Of a DNA stretch of 64,000 bases, positions 1 through 8,164 are shown piece after piece. Positions within the stretch are counted from its first letter, which is position 1. The number at the start of each line of letters is the position of its first letter. A program made the position numbers and the translations under genes. Source of the stretch: CAZGCA01 sp964524145 (lineage in GTDB: Bacteria > Hydrogenedentota > CAZGCA01); the NCBI GenBank assembly GCA_964524145.1, contig CAZGCA010000001.1, forward strand, positions 124,001 through 188,000. The letters run 5' to 3'. Under the pieces are notes generated by a model that saw only the letters and a program-made list of their open reading frames with translations, was not told where the DNA came from and ran no database searches.

Positions 1-1
1 C

Positions 2-346
2 ACGGTCTTCTATGGCGACAAGGGCACTCTGGAAATCGGCCGGAACGGGTGCGAAGTCACGTTCATCGGCGAACCCAAGAAGCGCATTGGAGGCGGAGCT
101 GATTTCAATGCAAACGTCCGCAACTTCATCGATTGCGTTAAGGCCGGCGATCCCTCGGGTTTGAACGCGCCGATCTCCGAGGGGGTGATCTCCGCCGCGC
201 TCTGTCATCTAGGCAACATGGCGACACGCGTCGGTCGTAAGCTCGTGTTCGATACCGGCACCTACACGTGTGTTGCTGATGCGGAAGCCAATAAACTGAT
301 CTCCCGGGAGTACCGACATGGCTATGAACTTCCTGAAATCGCCTAA
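2..346 (+). CDS. Gfo/Idh/MocA-family oxidoreductase, C-terminal fragment
   Basis: The window opens inside this gene; about 114 C-terminal residues are readable in the frame that ends with TAG at 344-346. The segment has the features of the C-terminal part of NAD(P)-dependent sugar or inositol dehydrogenase-like proteins of the Gfo/Idh/MocA family: a GTLEIGRNG strand near the start, then NVRNFIDCVKAGDPS, and a helix with SEGVISAALCHLGNMA followed by RVGRKLVFD. The NAD-binding Rossmann domain and catalytic residues lie upstream of the window, so the substrate cannot be inferred. Its last 29 bases overlap the start of the next gene, suggesting co-transcription and translational coupling. Confidence 0.85.
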   Translation, partial: TVFYGDKGTLEIGRNGCEVTFIGEPKKRIGGGADFNANVRNFIDCVKAGDPSGLNAPISEGVISAALCHLGNMATRVGRKLVFDTGTYTCVADAEANKLISREYRHGYELPEIA

Positions 347-1331
347 ACCCAACCACCGCACGGGCAGGCTCTTGATCGGGGCTGCGTTCCTGCACCTCAT
401 CCTTCAACAGGGCGCGCTCCTTGCCGACGATGCTCCGCCCGTCACCTTTAGCTCGAAGCCGGGTCACGTCGAAATCCTTGTTGGCGATCGCCCCTTCGCG
501 ATCTATGTCTACCAGGATGAAAAGATTCCCCGTCCCTATTTCTGCTCGGTGCGTGCGCCCGACGGTACGCAAGTCACGAGGAACCATCCTCCCGTCAAGG
601 GGACCGATCTGCTCGACCACGCGACCATGCACCCGGGTATCTGGCTGGCGTTCGGCGACATCAGCGGGGCTGATTTCTGGCGAAACAAAGCCCGCGTGGC
701 CCACGAGCGGTTTGTGGAAGAGCCTGTAGGCAAGCCGGGCGTCGGGTCGTTCGCCGTGCAGAACGTATATAGTGCCGCCGACGACATGGTCGTCTGTCGC
801 GAAATCCGCCGATACACCATCCTTGTGCGGCCCATAGGGTGCTTCCTGCTCCACGACTCCGAGTTTTACTCGGATGAGGGCGATTTCGTCTTCGGTGACC
901 AGGAGGAGATGGGGCTCGGCGTCCGTATGGCAACACCCCTCATCGTCAAGAAGGGCGGCCGGATCGCCAACAGCGACGGGCTGATAAACGAAAAAGGGGC
1001 CTGGGGGAGACAAGCTGCCTGGTGCGACTACAGCGGCGTAATAGGTAAGCGCCGGTACGGTATTACGTCGATGCCCTACCCGGAGAACTTTCGCGACTCC
1101 TGGTTTCACGCGCGCGATTACGGCTTGCTGGCTGCAAATCCTTCTGGCCGGAACGCATTCACAAGGGGCGGCAAGAGCGCCGTCGTGGTGAAGAAAGGCG
1201 AACGATTCAAACTGCGGTTCGGGCTGCTCATCTACTCCACGACTTCCGACAATACAACCATTCCGACCCTCGGCTACCAGGAGTATCTCAGACTGATCGG
1301 CGCGGATCGCGAGCGCTCTGACCCCAACTAG
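318..1331 (+). CDS. Exported DUF6807 (PmoA-like) family protein
   Basis: A 337-residue protein with a hydrophobic N-terminal stretch (about residues 16-36) that looks like a signal peptide, followed by a beta-rich domain of the DUF6807 type, often labelled 'methane oxygenase PmoA' although it is not related in function to the monooxygenase subunit. Typical features are the early IYVYQDEKIPRPYF segment, the HPGIWLAFGDISGADFWRN motif and a late DYGLLAANP segment. This family is common next to Gfo/Idh/MocA oxidoreductases in planctomycete-like genomes, which matches the overlapping upstream neighbour. A GGGAG Shine-Dalgarno site precedes the ATG. A role in extracytoplasmic carbohydrate metabolism is inferred; no reaction is known to me. 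Confidence 0.8.
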   Translation: MAMNFLKSPKPNHRTGRLLIGAAFLHLILQQGALLADDAPPVTFSSKPGHVEILVGDRPFAIYVYQDEKIPRPYFCSVRAPDGTQVTRNHPPVKGTDLLDHATMHPGIWLAFGDISGADFWRNKARVAHERFVEEPVGKPGVGSFAVQNVYSAADDMVVCREIRRYTILVRPIGCFLLHDSEFYSDEGDFVFGDQEEMGLGVRMATPLIVKKGGRIANSDGLINEKGAWGRQAAWCDYSGVIGKRRYGITSMPYPENFRDSWFHARDYGLLAANPSGRNAFTRGGKSAVVVKKGERFKLRFGLLIYSTTSDNTTIPTLGYQEYLRLIGADRERSDPN

Positions 1332-1416
1332 CAGTGTGCGAAATATGCCAAAACTTGCCGGCTTGACATCAGGGCTGTGGTGAGAAATGCGGGCTAGGAA
1401 AACCGGCAATACTCCC

Positions 1417-1445
1417 TTGACTTGGAGCGGCTAACCGTGTACTAT
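1417..1445 (+). promoter_or_regulatory. Sigma-70 promoter for small lipoprotein gene
   Basis: TTGACT (1417-1422), 17-base spacer, TACTAT (1440-1445). Transcription would start near 1452, leaving a leader of roughly 75 bases before the lipoprotein start at 1529. It lies in the gap after the DUF6807 gene. Confidence 0.65.
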
Positions 1446-1528
1446 CTCTTGCGGTGAATGGTCTTTCCGGTATCAGGAACAGGCTTTGGGCAAGGACGGT
1501 AGTCCTGGTAACAAGAAGGAGGATAGTA

Positions 1529-1936
1529 ATGGTATCCGGAAGAACTGCTGTGTTGGGGTGCGTCGTGGTGACCGCGCTGGCGTTGGCGGTTGGGTGCGCG
1601 ACCATGGGAGGGCCTTCGGACGAGGAGGCGATCAAAGCTCTCGTTGACCAGTTCGTGGCCGCAGGCAACAGTCAGAATCTCGAAGGCGTCATGGCCCTGT
1701 TCGCGGACGACTTCGAGACCGAGACAGGGGAAAACAAGGAAGACATGGAGATGCTTCTCGAGGAAGCGTTCTTCGCAGAAGTCGATTTCGGGGCCGAGGA
1801 CGCCGAGATCACCATCGTCGAGCCCGGCAAGAAGGCCAAGATCAACGGCCTAACGGTTGACTACTCGCCGTATTACGCCGACTTGGTCAAGGGAAGTGGC
1901 GGCTGGAAAATAATCTCGAGTGGTGAGGATTACTAG
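1529..1936 (+). CDS. Small lipoprotein with NTF2/SnoaL-like domain
   Basis: The ATG at 1529 is chosen over an in-frame ATG at 1454 because AAGGAGG sits just upstream (1515-1522) and the promoter at 1417-1445 would leave no leader for the earlier start. The 135-residue product has a short basic N-terminus, a hydrophobic segment and a lipobox (LAVGC) near residue 24, so it should be a lipoprotein. The rest (about residues 30-135) has the pattern of an NTF2-like/SnoaL cone: EEAIKALVDQFVAAGNSQNLEGVMALFADDF early, then acidic strands and a terminal GGWKIISSGEDY. NTF2-like lipoproteins usually bind small ligands; no ligand can be assigned. It is a single-gene unit. Confidence 0.7.
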   Translation: MVSGRTAVLGCVVVTALALAVGCATMGGPSDEEAIKALVDQFVAAGNSQNLEGVMALFADDFETETGENKEDMEMLLEEAFFAEVDFGAEDAEITIVEPGKKAKINGLTVDYSPYYADLVKGSGGWKIISSGEDY

Positions 1937-2024
1937 TTCCGAAACATACCGTTTCTGAATCCGGTAATGCAAACTGCAGGCCTCTGGTGACGTCCGGGAA
2001 ACCGAGCGAGCCGGAGGCCTTCTT

Positions 2025-3713
2025 CTATACCCGCATCAGCACGTCGTAGGTGTAGATGAGGTCCTTTTCCTCGCCGGCACCGAGCTTAACGTGCCAGACG
2101 ATCTCCGAGCGCGGGTTGACGGCGAACAGTGACGATCCGAGCTTCTCCACCTCTGCTTTCGGCCCCGTCTCTGCCACTTCGCCGGTTATCAGCTTCTTCA
2201 CCTCCAGCTCGATAGAGCGCGTCTTGTAGTTCTTAACCGTCAGCGTTCCCTCGACTGAGATCTTCGTGAACAAGTTGTGGGCGATCTTGAGGGCGTCGCG
2301 TTGGCGCGCTGTCTCTCGTTCGGTTTTCCGGACGCTGACGTCGGAAGCTATGGTGAGCTTCAGATCGGTCTCGCTCCCTTTCTGCGTGTAGTTGAGCTGG
2401 TTCTGTGCGAGCGGTCGCCACGCCGAGGTCACGAACGCCGGGCCGGTCGTCCAGGGGTACTTCGTGCTGTTGGTCAACGCTACCGAGTGCCACACCACGT
2501 CCGGCGATTCCTGCCGTTGCCGGTCCTCGAAGTATCCCATGATATTGATGTTGGCGGTGTCGGGCACTTCCCATGTGTACTTGTGTTCGTACTCGACGTC
2601 GTCCTGAAACACCGCCAGGTACGCACGTTGACCTTCTGCAAGGGTCACACCGGGCTTGCGGTAGAGGAAGAGATCCTCCTCGAAGACGCCGCCCAGCGCT
2701 TTGGGAGCATCGACCGAGTAGTCAGGGTGCCTGCCGCCGCCACCGCCCATCCCGCCAAATCCTCTCTCCGCCGCCTCCATAGGAACATTGAGGAACGACT
2801 GTGTCATCATCGACGCGCGATACCTTTCTTCCGAGCCTCCGGCAAGAGCGGCAAGAAACTCTGCAAGGCTCTGTTGCATGGACATGGGGGAGAGCGTGTC
2901 GGCGAACGCAAACGTCGGCACGCCAACCACGAGCACCAGCTCAGCGTCTACCAGGTCTTCGGCATCGTTGATAACGAGCGCCTGGAGCGTGATGCGGGCC
3001 TTCTTCTCGTCACCAATGTCGACGAGGTAGGACGGCACCCAACTCAGCCCTTTGCGCAAGTAAGCCAGAGCGATACGTTCGCTGTCCTCCGCGCCGGCGA
3101 CCTTGAACTTTATGCGCGGCTTCTTGACCTTCTTGGTGAAGACAGAGCTGGCTTCAGGCAGCTCGATACGGCTGATGGATCCTAGTTGAAGCGCCTCGAT
3201 ACACCCGTCCTCTGTCTGTATCATGACCATGGACGGTCGCTCGGGAGGCAGGTAGACGTTTGCCCGCCGACGACGGTCGGTTTCCGGCGAATCGGGCTCG
3301 CGCTCGTCCGGCACGTGCTTTATCACCCCCTCGATGGTATCCTCGCCCCAATGGATCACCGCCTGCCGGCCAACGTTGGCTCGTAACAGTTCCGGAATGG
3401 TTATCGAGCTGGTTTCCTGCTCGACATCTTCAAGCAGGCCGACCGCTTGCTCGATCCGTGCTCTCTTTCCCGTCGTAGCGAGCCATAGCGTGCCGAGAGA
3501 TGCCGGAGGAACGTCCTCGACGACACCCCATCCGTCAGCGAGCCGCGCTTCGCCCTCGCGCACAACGAACCCCAGACCGTTCTTAAAAACCGCCGCTGTC
3601 ACCGGCCGGGTCTCCAGAACAGGCAAATCGTTTCGCCCTTCATCCGGATGTGCAACCCCCGCGACGGCAGCAAGGAGTGGGATGGCCAAATAGACAAGAA
3701 CACCTTTCTTCAT
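2025..3713 (-). CDS. Exported DUF4139-type protein
   Basis: A 562-residue protein with an N-terminal signal peptide (about residues 1-22). The N-terminal part (VTAAVFKNGLGFVVREGEA) and the middle (AYLRKGLSWVPSYLVDIG, followed by LQALVINDAEDLVDAELVLVVG) resemble DUF4139/mucoidy-inhibitor-A-like beta-sandwich proteins, in which a central domain is followed by a long beta-rich tail. A Gly-rich loop (GFGGMGGGGG) near residue 320 interrupts the domain. GGGAGGA lies upstream of the ATG and the promoter at 3775-3803 drives it. No partner gene is in the same direction, so the role remains unknown; cell-envelope location is inferred from the signal peptide. Confidence 0.65.
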   Translation of the reverse strand: MKKGVLVYLAIPLLAAVAGVAHPDEGRNDLPVLETRPVTAAVFKNGLGFVVREGEARLADGWGVVEDVPPASLGTLWLATTGKRARIEQAVGLLEDVEQETSSITIPELLRANVGRQAVIHWGEDTIEGVIKHVPDEREPDSPETDRRRRANVYLPPERPSMVMIQTEDGCIEALQLGSISRIELPEASSVFTKKVKKPRIKFKVAGAEDSERIALAYLRKGLSWVPSYLVDIGDEKKARITLQALVINDAEDLVDAELVLVVGVPTFAFADTLSPMSMQQSLAEFLAALAGGSEERYRASMMTQSFLNVPMEAAERGFGGMGGGGGRHPDYSVDAPKALGGVFEEDLFLYRKPGVTLAEGQRAYLAVFQDDVEYEHKYTWEVPDTANINIMGYFEDRQRQESPDVVWHSVALTNSTKYPWTTGPAFVTSAWRPLAQNQLNYTQKGSETDLKLTIASDVSVRKTERETARQRDALKIAHNLFTKISVEGTLTVKNYKTRSIELEVKKLITGEVAETGPKAEVEKLGSSLFAVNPRSEIVWHVKLGAGEEKDLIYTYDVLMRV

Positions 3714-3774
3714 AGCATCCTCCCTGGGAACGAACCCCGTTACAGCAGCCTCGTACCACTGTTACTGTTTACTT

Positions 3775-3803
3775 ACTCTACGCTGTCCCGGCTCGTTTGT
3801 CAA
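3775..3803 (-). promoter_or_regulatory. Sigma-70 promoter for DUF4139-type gene
   Basis: On the minus strand TTGACA (3803-3798), 17-base spacer, TAGAGT (3780-3775), about 60 bases upstream of the start codon at 3713. It is divergent from the cupin promoter at 3880-3908. Confidence 0.7.
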
Positions 3804-3879
3804 AACGCTTCTGATGCTGGTTGGGTTGACGTGATTCACCCAAACGTGGCCCTACGAGGGGCGAGGGAGAAAGACATAC

Positions 3880-3908
3880 TTGAGTCCTCGGGCCGAATCT
3901 GCGATACT
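3880..3908 (+). promoter_or_regulatory. Sigma-70 promoter for cupin/nitroreductase/flavoprotein genes
   Basis: TTGAGT (3880-3885), 17-base spacer, GATACT (3903-3908), ending 38 bases before the cupin ATG. It is divergent from the promoter of the DUF4139-type gene. Confidence 0.55.
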
Positions 3909-3946
3909 GGATGGGAAGTTCCAGCGTCAGCCCAAGGAGGAATAGG

Positions 3947-4294
3947 ATGGCTGAGACAACTAAGTTCATTGTTCGAGCACTCGAGTCGCGATCGCAGGAA
4001 CGGAGCACGTGCGGGTTCCGCCAACGGCTGATCACCTCGGACGATACGGACGCAGTAAGCGTCACGTACCTGACCGTTCACGACGCGGGCAAACATCATC
4101 ACAACAGGACCACCGAGGTGTATTACATACTTGACGGGAGCGGCAGCCTGGAGCTTGACGAAGAGACTGTCGAGGTCGAGGCAGGTATGGCGGTGATGAT
4201 TCCGCCGGGAACCTCGCACAAGGCGGTTGGCGACATCAAGGCGCTTATCATCTGTGCCCCCGCGTATACCGAGGAAGACATGTTTCGCGACTGA
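3947..4294 (+). CDS. Small cupin-domain protein
   Basis: A 115-residue single-domain cupin. Start at 3947 is fixed by AAGGAGGAATAGG directly upstream; an in-frame ATG at 3911 lies only three bases past the -10 element. The cupin core is clear: a first metal-binding motif with HDAGKHHHNRTTEVYYILDG (around residues 46-65), and a second motif with MAVMIPPGTSHKAVG near residues 83-97 that supplies the fourth His. Such proteins bind a divalent metal and act as small isomerases, dioxygenases or sensors; the substrate is not evident. Nitroreductase and FMN reductase genes follow in the same direction, giving a possible small redox unit. Confidence 0.85.
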   Translation: MAETTKFIVRALESRSQERSTCGFRQRLITSDDTDAVSVTYLTVHDAGKHHHNRTTEVYYILDGSGSLELDEETVEVEAGMAVMIPPGTSHKAVGDIKALIICAPAYTEEDMFRD

Positions 4295-4379
4295 TGGCCG
4301 GCGGTCCCGAAGGCACTGCACGGGAACGCTGTGCTGTTGATGACCCGTCGAGGCAGCCCAAACTGCAGGAGGAATACGA

Positions 4380-4913
4380 ATGACCGTTCTTGAAGTAATC
4401 ACGAAGAGACGCAGCGTGCGAAGCTATGATCCCAGACCGATCCCCGAGGACGTGATGTCGCGGCTGTGCGACGCGTTGCGGTTCGCACCCTCGGCATGCA
4501 ACTACCAGCCGTGGCGGTTCGTGCTTGTGACGGACCCGAAGCTCAAGGAGCAGCTTGTCGATGCCGCACGGGGCCAGAAATTCATCGCTGAAGCGCCTGT
4601 TGTAGTCGTCGGGGTAGGATTCCCCGGCGAAGCGTACAAGAAAATGGGCGGCGAGGGTAACAGCGTAGAGATCGACATCGCCATTGCCCTTGACCACCTG
4701 ATGCTTGCCGCAGCCGAGGAAGGGCTGGGCACATGCTGGATCGGCGCGTTTATCGAAGAAAAGGCCAGGAAGCTGCTCGGCGTACCCGGCGAGGCGAAGG
4801 TGGTTGCGATGACGCCGCTGGGCTACCCCAAATCGCCGGAACTGATCCACGAAGCGGATAGTGCCAGCCGGAAACCGCCGGAAGAGGTCTTTGTCCAGGA
4901 GAAGTTCGAATAG
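4380..4913 (+). CDS. Nitroreductase-family FMN protein
   Basis: At 177 residues it is a compact nitroreductase fold, FMN-dependent by family. The N-terminal FMN phosphate-binding motif is clear (RRSVRSYDPRPIP, residues 10-22), followed by RFAPSACNYQPWRFVLV, typical of the flavin-binding loop, and near the C-terminus AEEGLGTCWIGAF and AMTPLGYPKS, both conserved in the family. AGGAGGAAT precedes the ATG. It lies between the cupin gene and an FMN reductase-like gene, 85 bases after the first and 30 before the second. The family reduces nitro compounds, quinones or flavins with NAD(P)H; the physiological substrate is unknown. Confidence 0.9.
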   Translation: MTVLEVITKRRSVRSYDPRPIPEDVMSRLCDALRFAPSACNYQPWRFVLVTDPKLKEQLVDAARGQKFIAEAPVVVVGVGFPGEAYKKMGGEGNSVEIDIAIALDHLMLAAAEEGLGTCWIGAFIEEKARKLLGVPGEAKVVAMTPLGYPKSPELIHEADSASRKPPEEVFVQEKFE

Positions 4914-4943
4914 CGATGGTTGCCGAGCAGGAAAGGACGTGAG

Positions 4944-5528
4944 ATGAAAACCCTCATACTTCAGGGAAGCCCCAGGAAAGGTGGCAACACGGACGTGGTG
5001 GTGAAAGAGATGGCGTCCCGGTTGCGCGAAGCAGGAGCGAAGGTTTCGAAGATCTATCTCGGACGTCTGGAGTTTTCCGGATGTATCGAGTGCTTTGCAT
5101 GCCAGAATCGGACGGATAGGCCTAACTGCGGTCTTGACGACGATATGCAGAAGGTCTACAAGCGCATGCTGGCTGCGGACATGCTTATCTTCGCAACGCC
5201 GGTCTTCTGCTGGGGGCCGACCGCTCAGCTTAAGGCGGTTCTGGACAGATGTTACGCGTTCTGCAAGTTCCACGAGGACGGGTCGTACAATAGCCTTTTG
5301 CAAGGCAAACGGTGTGCGCTCGTCACCACGGCCGGCGGGACCAAGGACGACGGCGCCGACGCGGTGGTCGATTCGTACCGGCGGTTCGGTAAGTTTATGG
5401 GCATGCGGTCTGCAGGCGAGCTGGTGTGCGCATTGCTTACGTCCCCGGACGAAACGGCCAACAACGCTCGTCTGATGGCACGCGCGCGGCGGTTCGCTGA
5501 GAGACTCGTCCGGCCCAAGAAACGCTGA
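4944..5528 (+). CDS. Flavodoxin-fold NAD(P)H-dependent FMN reductase/iron-sulfur flavoprotein-like
   Basis: The start at 4944 (MKTLILQGSPRKGGNT) is the family's usual N-terminus and has GAAAGGA upstream; an ATG at 4920 would add eight unrelated residues. The GSPRKGGNT loop binds FMN phosphate. A Cys cluster follows near residues 44-60 (C-x2-C-x2-C-x7-C: GCIECFACQNR then NCG), as in iron-sulfur flavoproteins and their relatives, although the exact spacing needed for a 4Fe-4S cluster should be compared with characterised members. The motif FATPVFCWGPTAQLKAVLDR is the conserved second flavin loop. It is 194 residues long, normal for the family, and probably cytosolic. Confidence 0.85.
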   Translation: MKTLILQGSPRKGGNTDVVVKEMASRLREAGAKVSKIYLGRLEFSGCIECFACQNRTDRPNCGLDDDMQKVYKRMLAADMLIFATPVFCWGPTAQLKAVLDRCYAFCKFHEDGSYNSLLQGKRCALVTTAGGTKDDGADAVVDSYRRFGKFMGMRSAGELVCALLTSPDETANNARLMARARRFAERLVRPKKR

Positions 5529-5565
5529 ATATACTCGATATCGCAGCGCTTGTTTCCCGGTGTCG

Positions 5566-5594
5566 TTGACTCGGAAATGGGTGGCTGATAGAAT
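5566..5594 (+). promoter_or_regulatory. Sigma-70 promoter of the heme operon
   Basis: TTGACT (5566-5571), 17-base spacer, TAGAAT (5589-5594). The expected transcript start is near 5601, giving a short leader before the hemB ATG at 5623. It also shows that an in-frame ATG at 5560 cannot be the hemB start. Confidence 0.75.
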
Positions 5595-5622
5595 CATTCG
5601 ACGAAAACGAGGCGTTGACATC

Positions 5623-6606
5623 ATGTTCCCGACACAGAGACCAAGACGGCTGCGGCAAAGCAAGCTTTTCCGGCGCATGGTCGCCGAGACGAAGATCAGC
5701 GTCGACGATCTCATCATGCCGCTGTTTGTGAAGGATGGCAGCGGGCTCAGAAACGAGATCGTGTCGATGCCGGGCAACTATCAGTACAGCGTTGACACGC
5801 TCGTACCCGAGGTGAACGAGATTGCGGGCCTCGGCATTCCTGCAATCATCCTCTTCGGCGTGCCCGAGAAGAAGGATCCCGTGGGGAGCGAAGCCTATGC
5901 TGACGAAGGCGTCGTCCAACGTGCTATTCGAGCCATCAAGGATGCGGGTACCGATATTGTGCTTATTACCGACGTCTGTCTTTGCGAGTACACCGACCAC
6001 GGCCATTGCGGCGTTGTGAAGAAGACAGAGAGCGGGTTCGAGATAGATAACGACGAGACGCTCGATCTGCTCGCCCGGATGGCGGTCTCGCACGCCAAAG
6101 CCGGTGCGGACATGGTTGCGCCAAGCGACATGATGGACGGCCGGATCGGCGCCGTGCGGAGCGCACTCGATTCGGACGGTTTCGCCAACGTGCCCATTAT
6201 GGCCTACTCCGCGAAGTACGCATCATCGTTCTACGGGCCGTTCCGTGACGCGGCTGAGTCTCCGCCCCAGTTCGGCGACAGAAAGACGTACCAGATGGAC
6301 AGCCGCAACGCCCGCGAGGCGTTGAGGGAGATAGAACTCGACATCGAGGAGGGGGCCGACATAGTCATGGTGAAGCCGGCGCTTGCATACCTCGACATAA
6401 TTGTGCGGGCCCGCGAGCGGTTCGACGTTCCGCTGGCCGCGTACAGTGTCAGCGGCGAGTTCTCGATGGTCAAAGCTGCGGCACGGAGCGGGTGGCTCGA
6501 CGAGAAAGCCGTCGCTCTCGAGATGCTCACCTCGATAAAACGTGCCGGTGCGGACATGATACTCACTTACTGGGCGAAAGACGTTGCCTGCTGGGTGCAA
6601 GATTGA
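5623..6606 (+). CDS. hemB: Porphobilinogen synthase (delta-aminolevulinate dehydratase)
   Basis: Condenses two 5-aminolevulinate molecules to porphobilinogen, a cytosolic step of tetrapyrrole synthesis. The 327-residue product has normal family length. The Zn-binding triad is present as Cys119, Cys121 and Cys129 (DVCLCEYTDHGHCG), so this is a Zn-dependent type. The two active-site lysines are Lys198 (AYSAKYASSFYGPFRDA) and the Schiff-base Lys251 (MVKPALAYLD). The start MFPTQRPRRLRQ matches the usual N-terminus. The stop overlaps the TTG start of ahbD (TTGA), so translation is probably coupled. First gene of the hemB-ahbD-ahbA-ahbB-hemL operon. Confidence 0.97.
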   Translation: MFPTQRPRRLRQSKLFRRMVAETKISVDDLIMPLFVKDGSGLRNEIVSMPGNYQYSVDTLVPEVNEIAGLGIPAIILFGVPEKKDPVGSEAYADEGVVQRAIRAIKDAGTDIVLITDVCLCEYTDHGHCGVVKKTESGFEIDNDETLDLLARMAVSHAKAGADMVAPSDMMDGRIGAVRSALDSDGFANVPIMAYSAKYASSFYGPFRDAAESPPQFGDRKTYQMDSRNAREALREIELDIEEGADIVMVKPALAYLDIIVRARERFDVPLAAYSVSGEFSMVKAAARSGWLDEKAVALEMLTSIKRAGADMILTYWAKDVACWVQD

Positions 6607-7673
6607 AAACGAAGGATCTCAAAGGCGACCTCCGTATACTGGCCTGGGAAGTGACCCGCAGATGTAACCTCTCCTGCGTCCATTGTCGAGCTTCCGCGGA
6701 GGCAGGACCTTACCCTGACGAACTCACCACCGACGAATGCCTGGCATTGGTAGACGACGTGGCGTCCTTCGCGACGCCATTGCTCATCCTTACGGGCGGC
6801 GAGCCGTTGCTGCGCGACGACATATTCGAGATAGCAGGCCACGCTACAGAACGCGGGTTGCGGGTGGTGCTTGCGACGAACGGCGTGCTACTCGATCGGG
6901 CGACCGCTCGACGCCTTCTCGACGCCGGAATCAAACGTGTCAGTTTGAGCCTGGACGGTTCCTGTGCCGCCACCCATGACGCGCTGCGCGGTGTGCCCGG
7001 CGCGTTTGAGAAGGTCATGGCGGCCATCGAAAGCTGCAAAGCCGAAGGGTTGCCGTTCCAGATAAACTCGACCATAACGGCACGCAACCTCGACGAGATC
7101 GAGGCCATAGCGCAAATGGCCGTTCAACTCGGTGCGGCGGCGCTTCATCTCTTTCTCCTTGTGCCGACGGGGCGTGGAGAAGGGCTTGCCGGCGAACAAG
7201 TGAGCGCCGAAGATTACGAGCGTGTGCTCTCCTGGTTGGCCGACCAGCAGAGTGAATTACCGATCCAGATGAAGGCCACGTGCGCGCCGCAGTATCAGAG
7301 GATCATCCGAGAACGCTCCACGAGCAAGGGTAAAGAGAAGGCAGAAGGACAACACCACCTTGACAGAGTTACAGGTGGATGTCTCGGCGGCAAATCGTTC
7401 TGTTTCGTCTCGCACACAGGCACTCTTTCGCCGTGCGGGTATCTCGAACTCGATTGCGGCAACGTTCGGCGCGAAGGCTTCCGGACTGCCTGGGAGAATT
7501 CCGACATACTCCGCAAACTCAGAGACCCCAATCTTTATGAAGGCAAGTGCGGGCAGTGCGAGTTTCGTTACGTGTGCGGCGGGTGCAGGGCCAGAGCGTA
7601 TGCCGCCTCGGGCAATTATCTCGCCGAAGAACCTCTCTGCCTGTATCAACCGGCGACGGTATGCAGCCCATGA
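6603..7673 (+). CDS. ahbD: Radical SAM heme synthase AhbD (Fe-coproporphyrin III decarboxylase)
   Basis: Predicted to convert iron-coproporphyrin III to heme b in the siroheme-dependent pathway by oxidative decarboxylation of two propionates. The 356-residue product has the radical SAM motif C21-x3-C25-x2-C28 in RRCNLSCVHCRA, a GGEPLLRDD S-adenosylmethionine motif, and a C-terminal SPASM-type Cys cluster (GGCLGGKSFCFVS, then CGQCEFRYVCGGCRA). The N-terminus lacks the long lead typical of the related deacetylase AhbC, and the WEVTRRCN opening fits AhbD, so AhbD is preferred. TTG at 6603 overlaps the hemB stop. The next gene starts at an ATGA overlap. Family assignment between AhbD and AhbC paralogues is by motif only. 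Confidence 0.85.
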   Translation: MKTKDLKGDLRILAWEVTRRCNLSCVHCRASAEAGPYPDELTTDECLALVDDVASFATPLLILTGGEPLLRDDIFEIAGHATERGLRVVLATNGVLLDRATARRLLDAGIKRVSLSLDGSCAATHDALRGVPGAFEKVMAAIESCKAEGLPFQINSTITARNLDEIEAIAQMAVQLGAAALHLFLLVPTGRGEGLAGEQVSAEDYERVLSWLADQQSELPIQMKATCAPQYQRIIRERSTSKGKEKAEGQHHLDRVTGGCLGGKSFCFVSHTGTLSPCGYLELDCGNVRREGFRTAWENSDILRKLRDPNLYEGKCGQCEFRYVCGGCRARAYAASGNYLAEEPLCLYQPATVCSP

Positions 7674-8164
7674 ATGACGAAGTCGCTATCACAAGGCTCG
7701 AACGGCGGGTTCTCAACCTGATCCAGCGCGACTTTCCGGTGAATTCGCGGCCCTACCAGCTCATTGCGGACAAGCTCGGTTCAACGGAACAAGAGATCTA
7801 CGCCGTGGTGAGATCGTTGAAAGCCAAGGGTGTCGTGCGCCGAATAGGTGCAACCTTCGACCCGCGAGCGCTCGGGTACATCAGCACGCTTGTCGCCGCG
7901 AAGGTGGCCAACAACAAGATCGAAAAGGTCGCTGAGTTTGTGTGCCAGTACAGTGGCGTGACGCATTGCTACGAACGCGACGGCGCCTACAACCTGTGGT
8001 TCACACTGACCGTGCGCAACGAGGGCCTTATCGCCACGTTGCTGGCAGAGTTGTCCCAACAGGATGGCGTCGAAGACGCGCTCGACCTGCCTTCCGAAAA
8101 GGTCTTCAAGATTAATGTCGCTTTCACGATTGACGAGGACGCCGAGGACGCAACCGATGCGTAG
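7670..8164 (+). CDS. ahbA: Siroheme decarboxylase subunit AhbA (Lrp/AsnC-like)
   Basis: One of two small Lrp/AsnC-fold proteins that together decarboxylate siroheme to didecarboxysiroheme. The 164-residue product has an N-terminal winged HTH (LERRVLNLIQRDFPVNSRPY...) and a C-terminal ferredoxin-like domain with GATFDPRALGYISTLVA and the VTHCYERDGAYNLWFTL segment that carries the His/Tyr residues characteristic of the decarboxylase branch rather than of DNA-binding regulators. The start at 7670 overlaps the ahbD stop in ATGA; a second ATG at 7661 is possible. The gene overlaps ahbB by eight bases, as expected for stoichiometric subunits. Confidence 0.88.
   Translation: MNDEVAITRLERRVLNLIQRDFPVNSRPYQLIADKLGSTEQEIYAVVRSLKAKGVVRRIGATFDPRALGYISTLVAAKVANNKIEKVAEFVCQYSGVTHCYERDGAYNLWFTLTVRNEGLIATLLAELSQQDGVEDALDLPSEKVFKINVAFTIDEDAEDATDA

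Noticed and set aside
4248..5777. 509-codon open frame on the minus strand
   Set aside because: It lies opposite the nitroreductase, FMN reductase and hemB start, all with clear family motifs, and its own sequence shows no family signature; it is a shadow frame.
6603..7673. Assignment as AhbC (didecarboxysiroheme deacetylase)
   Set aside because: The characteristic N-terminal lead of AhbC is absent and the opening fits AhbD better; a tree would settle it.
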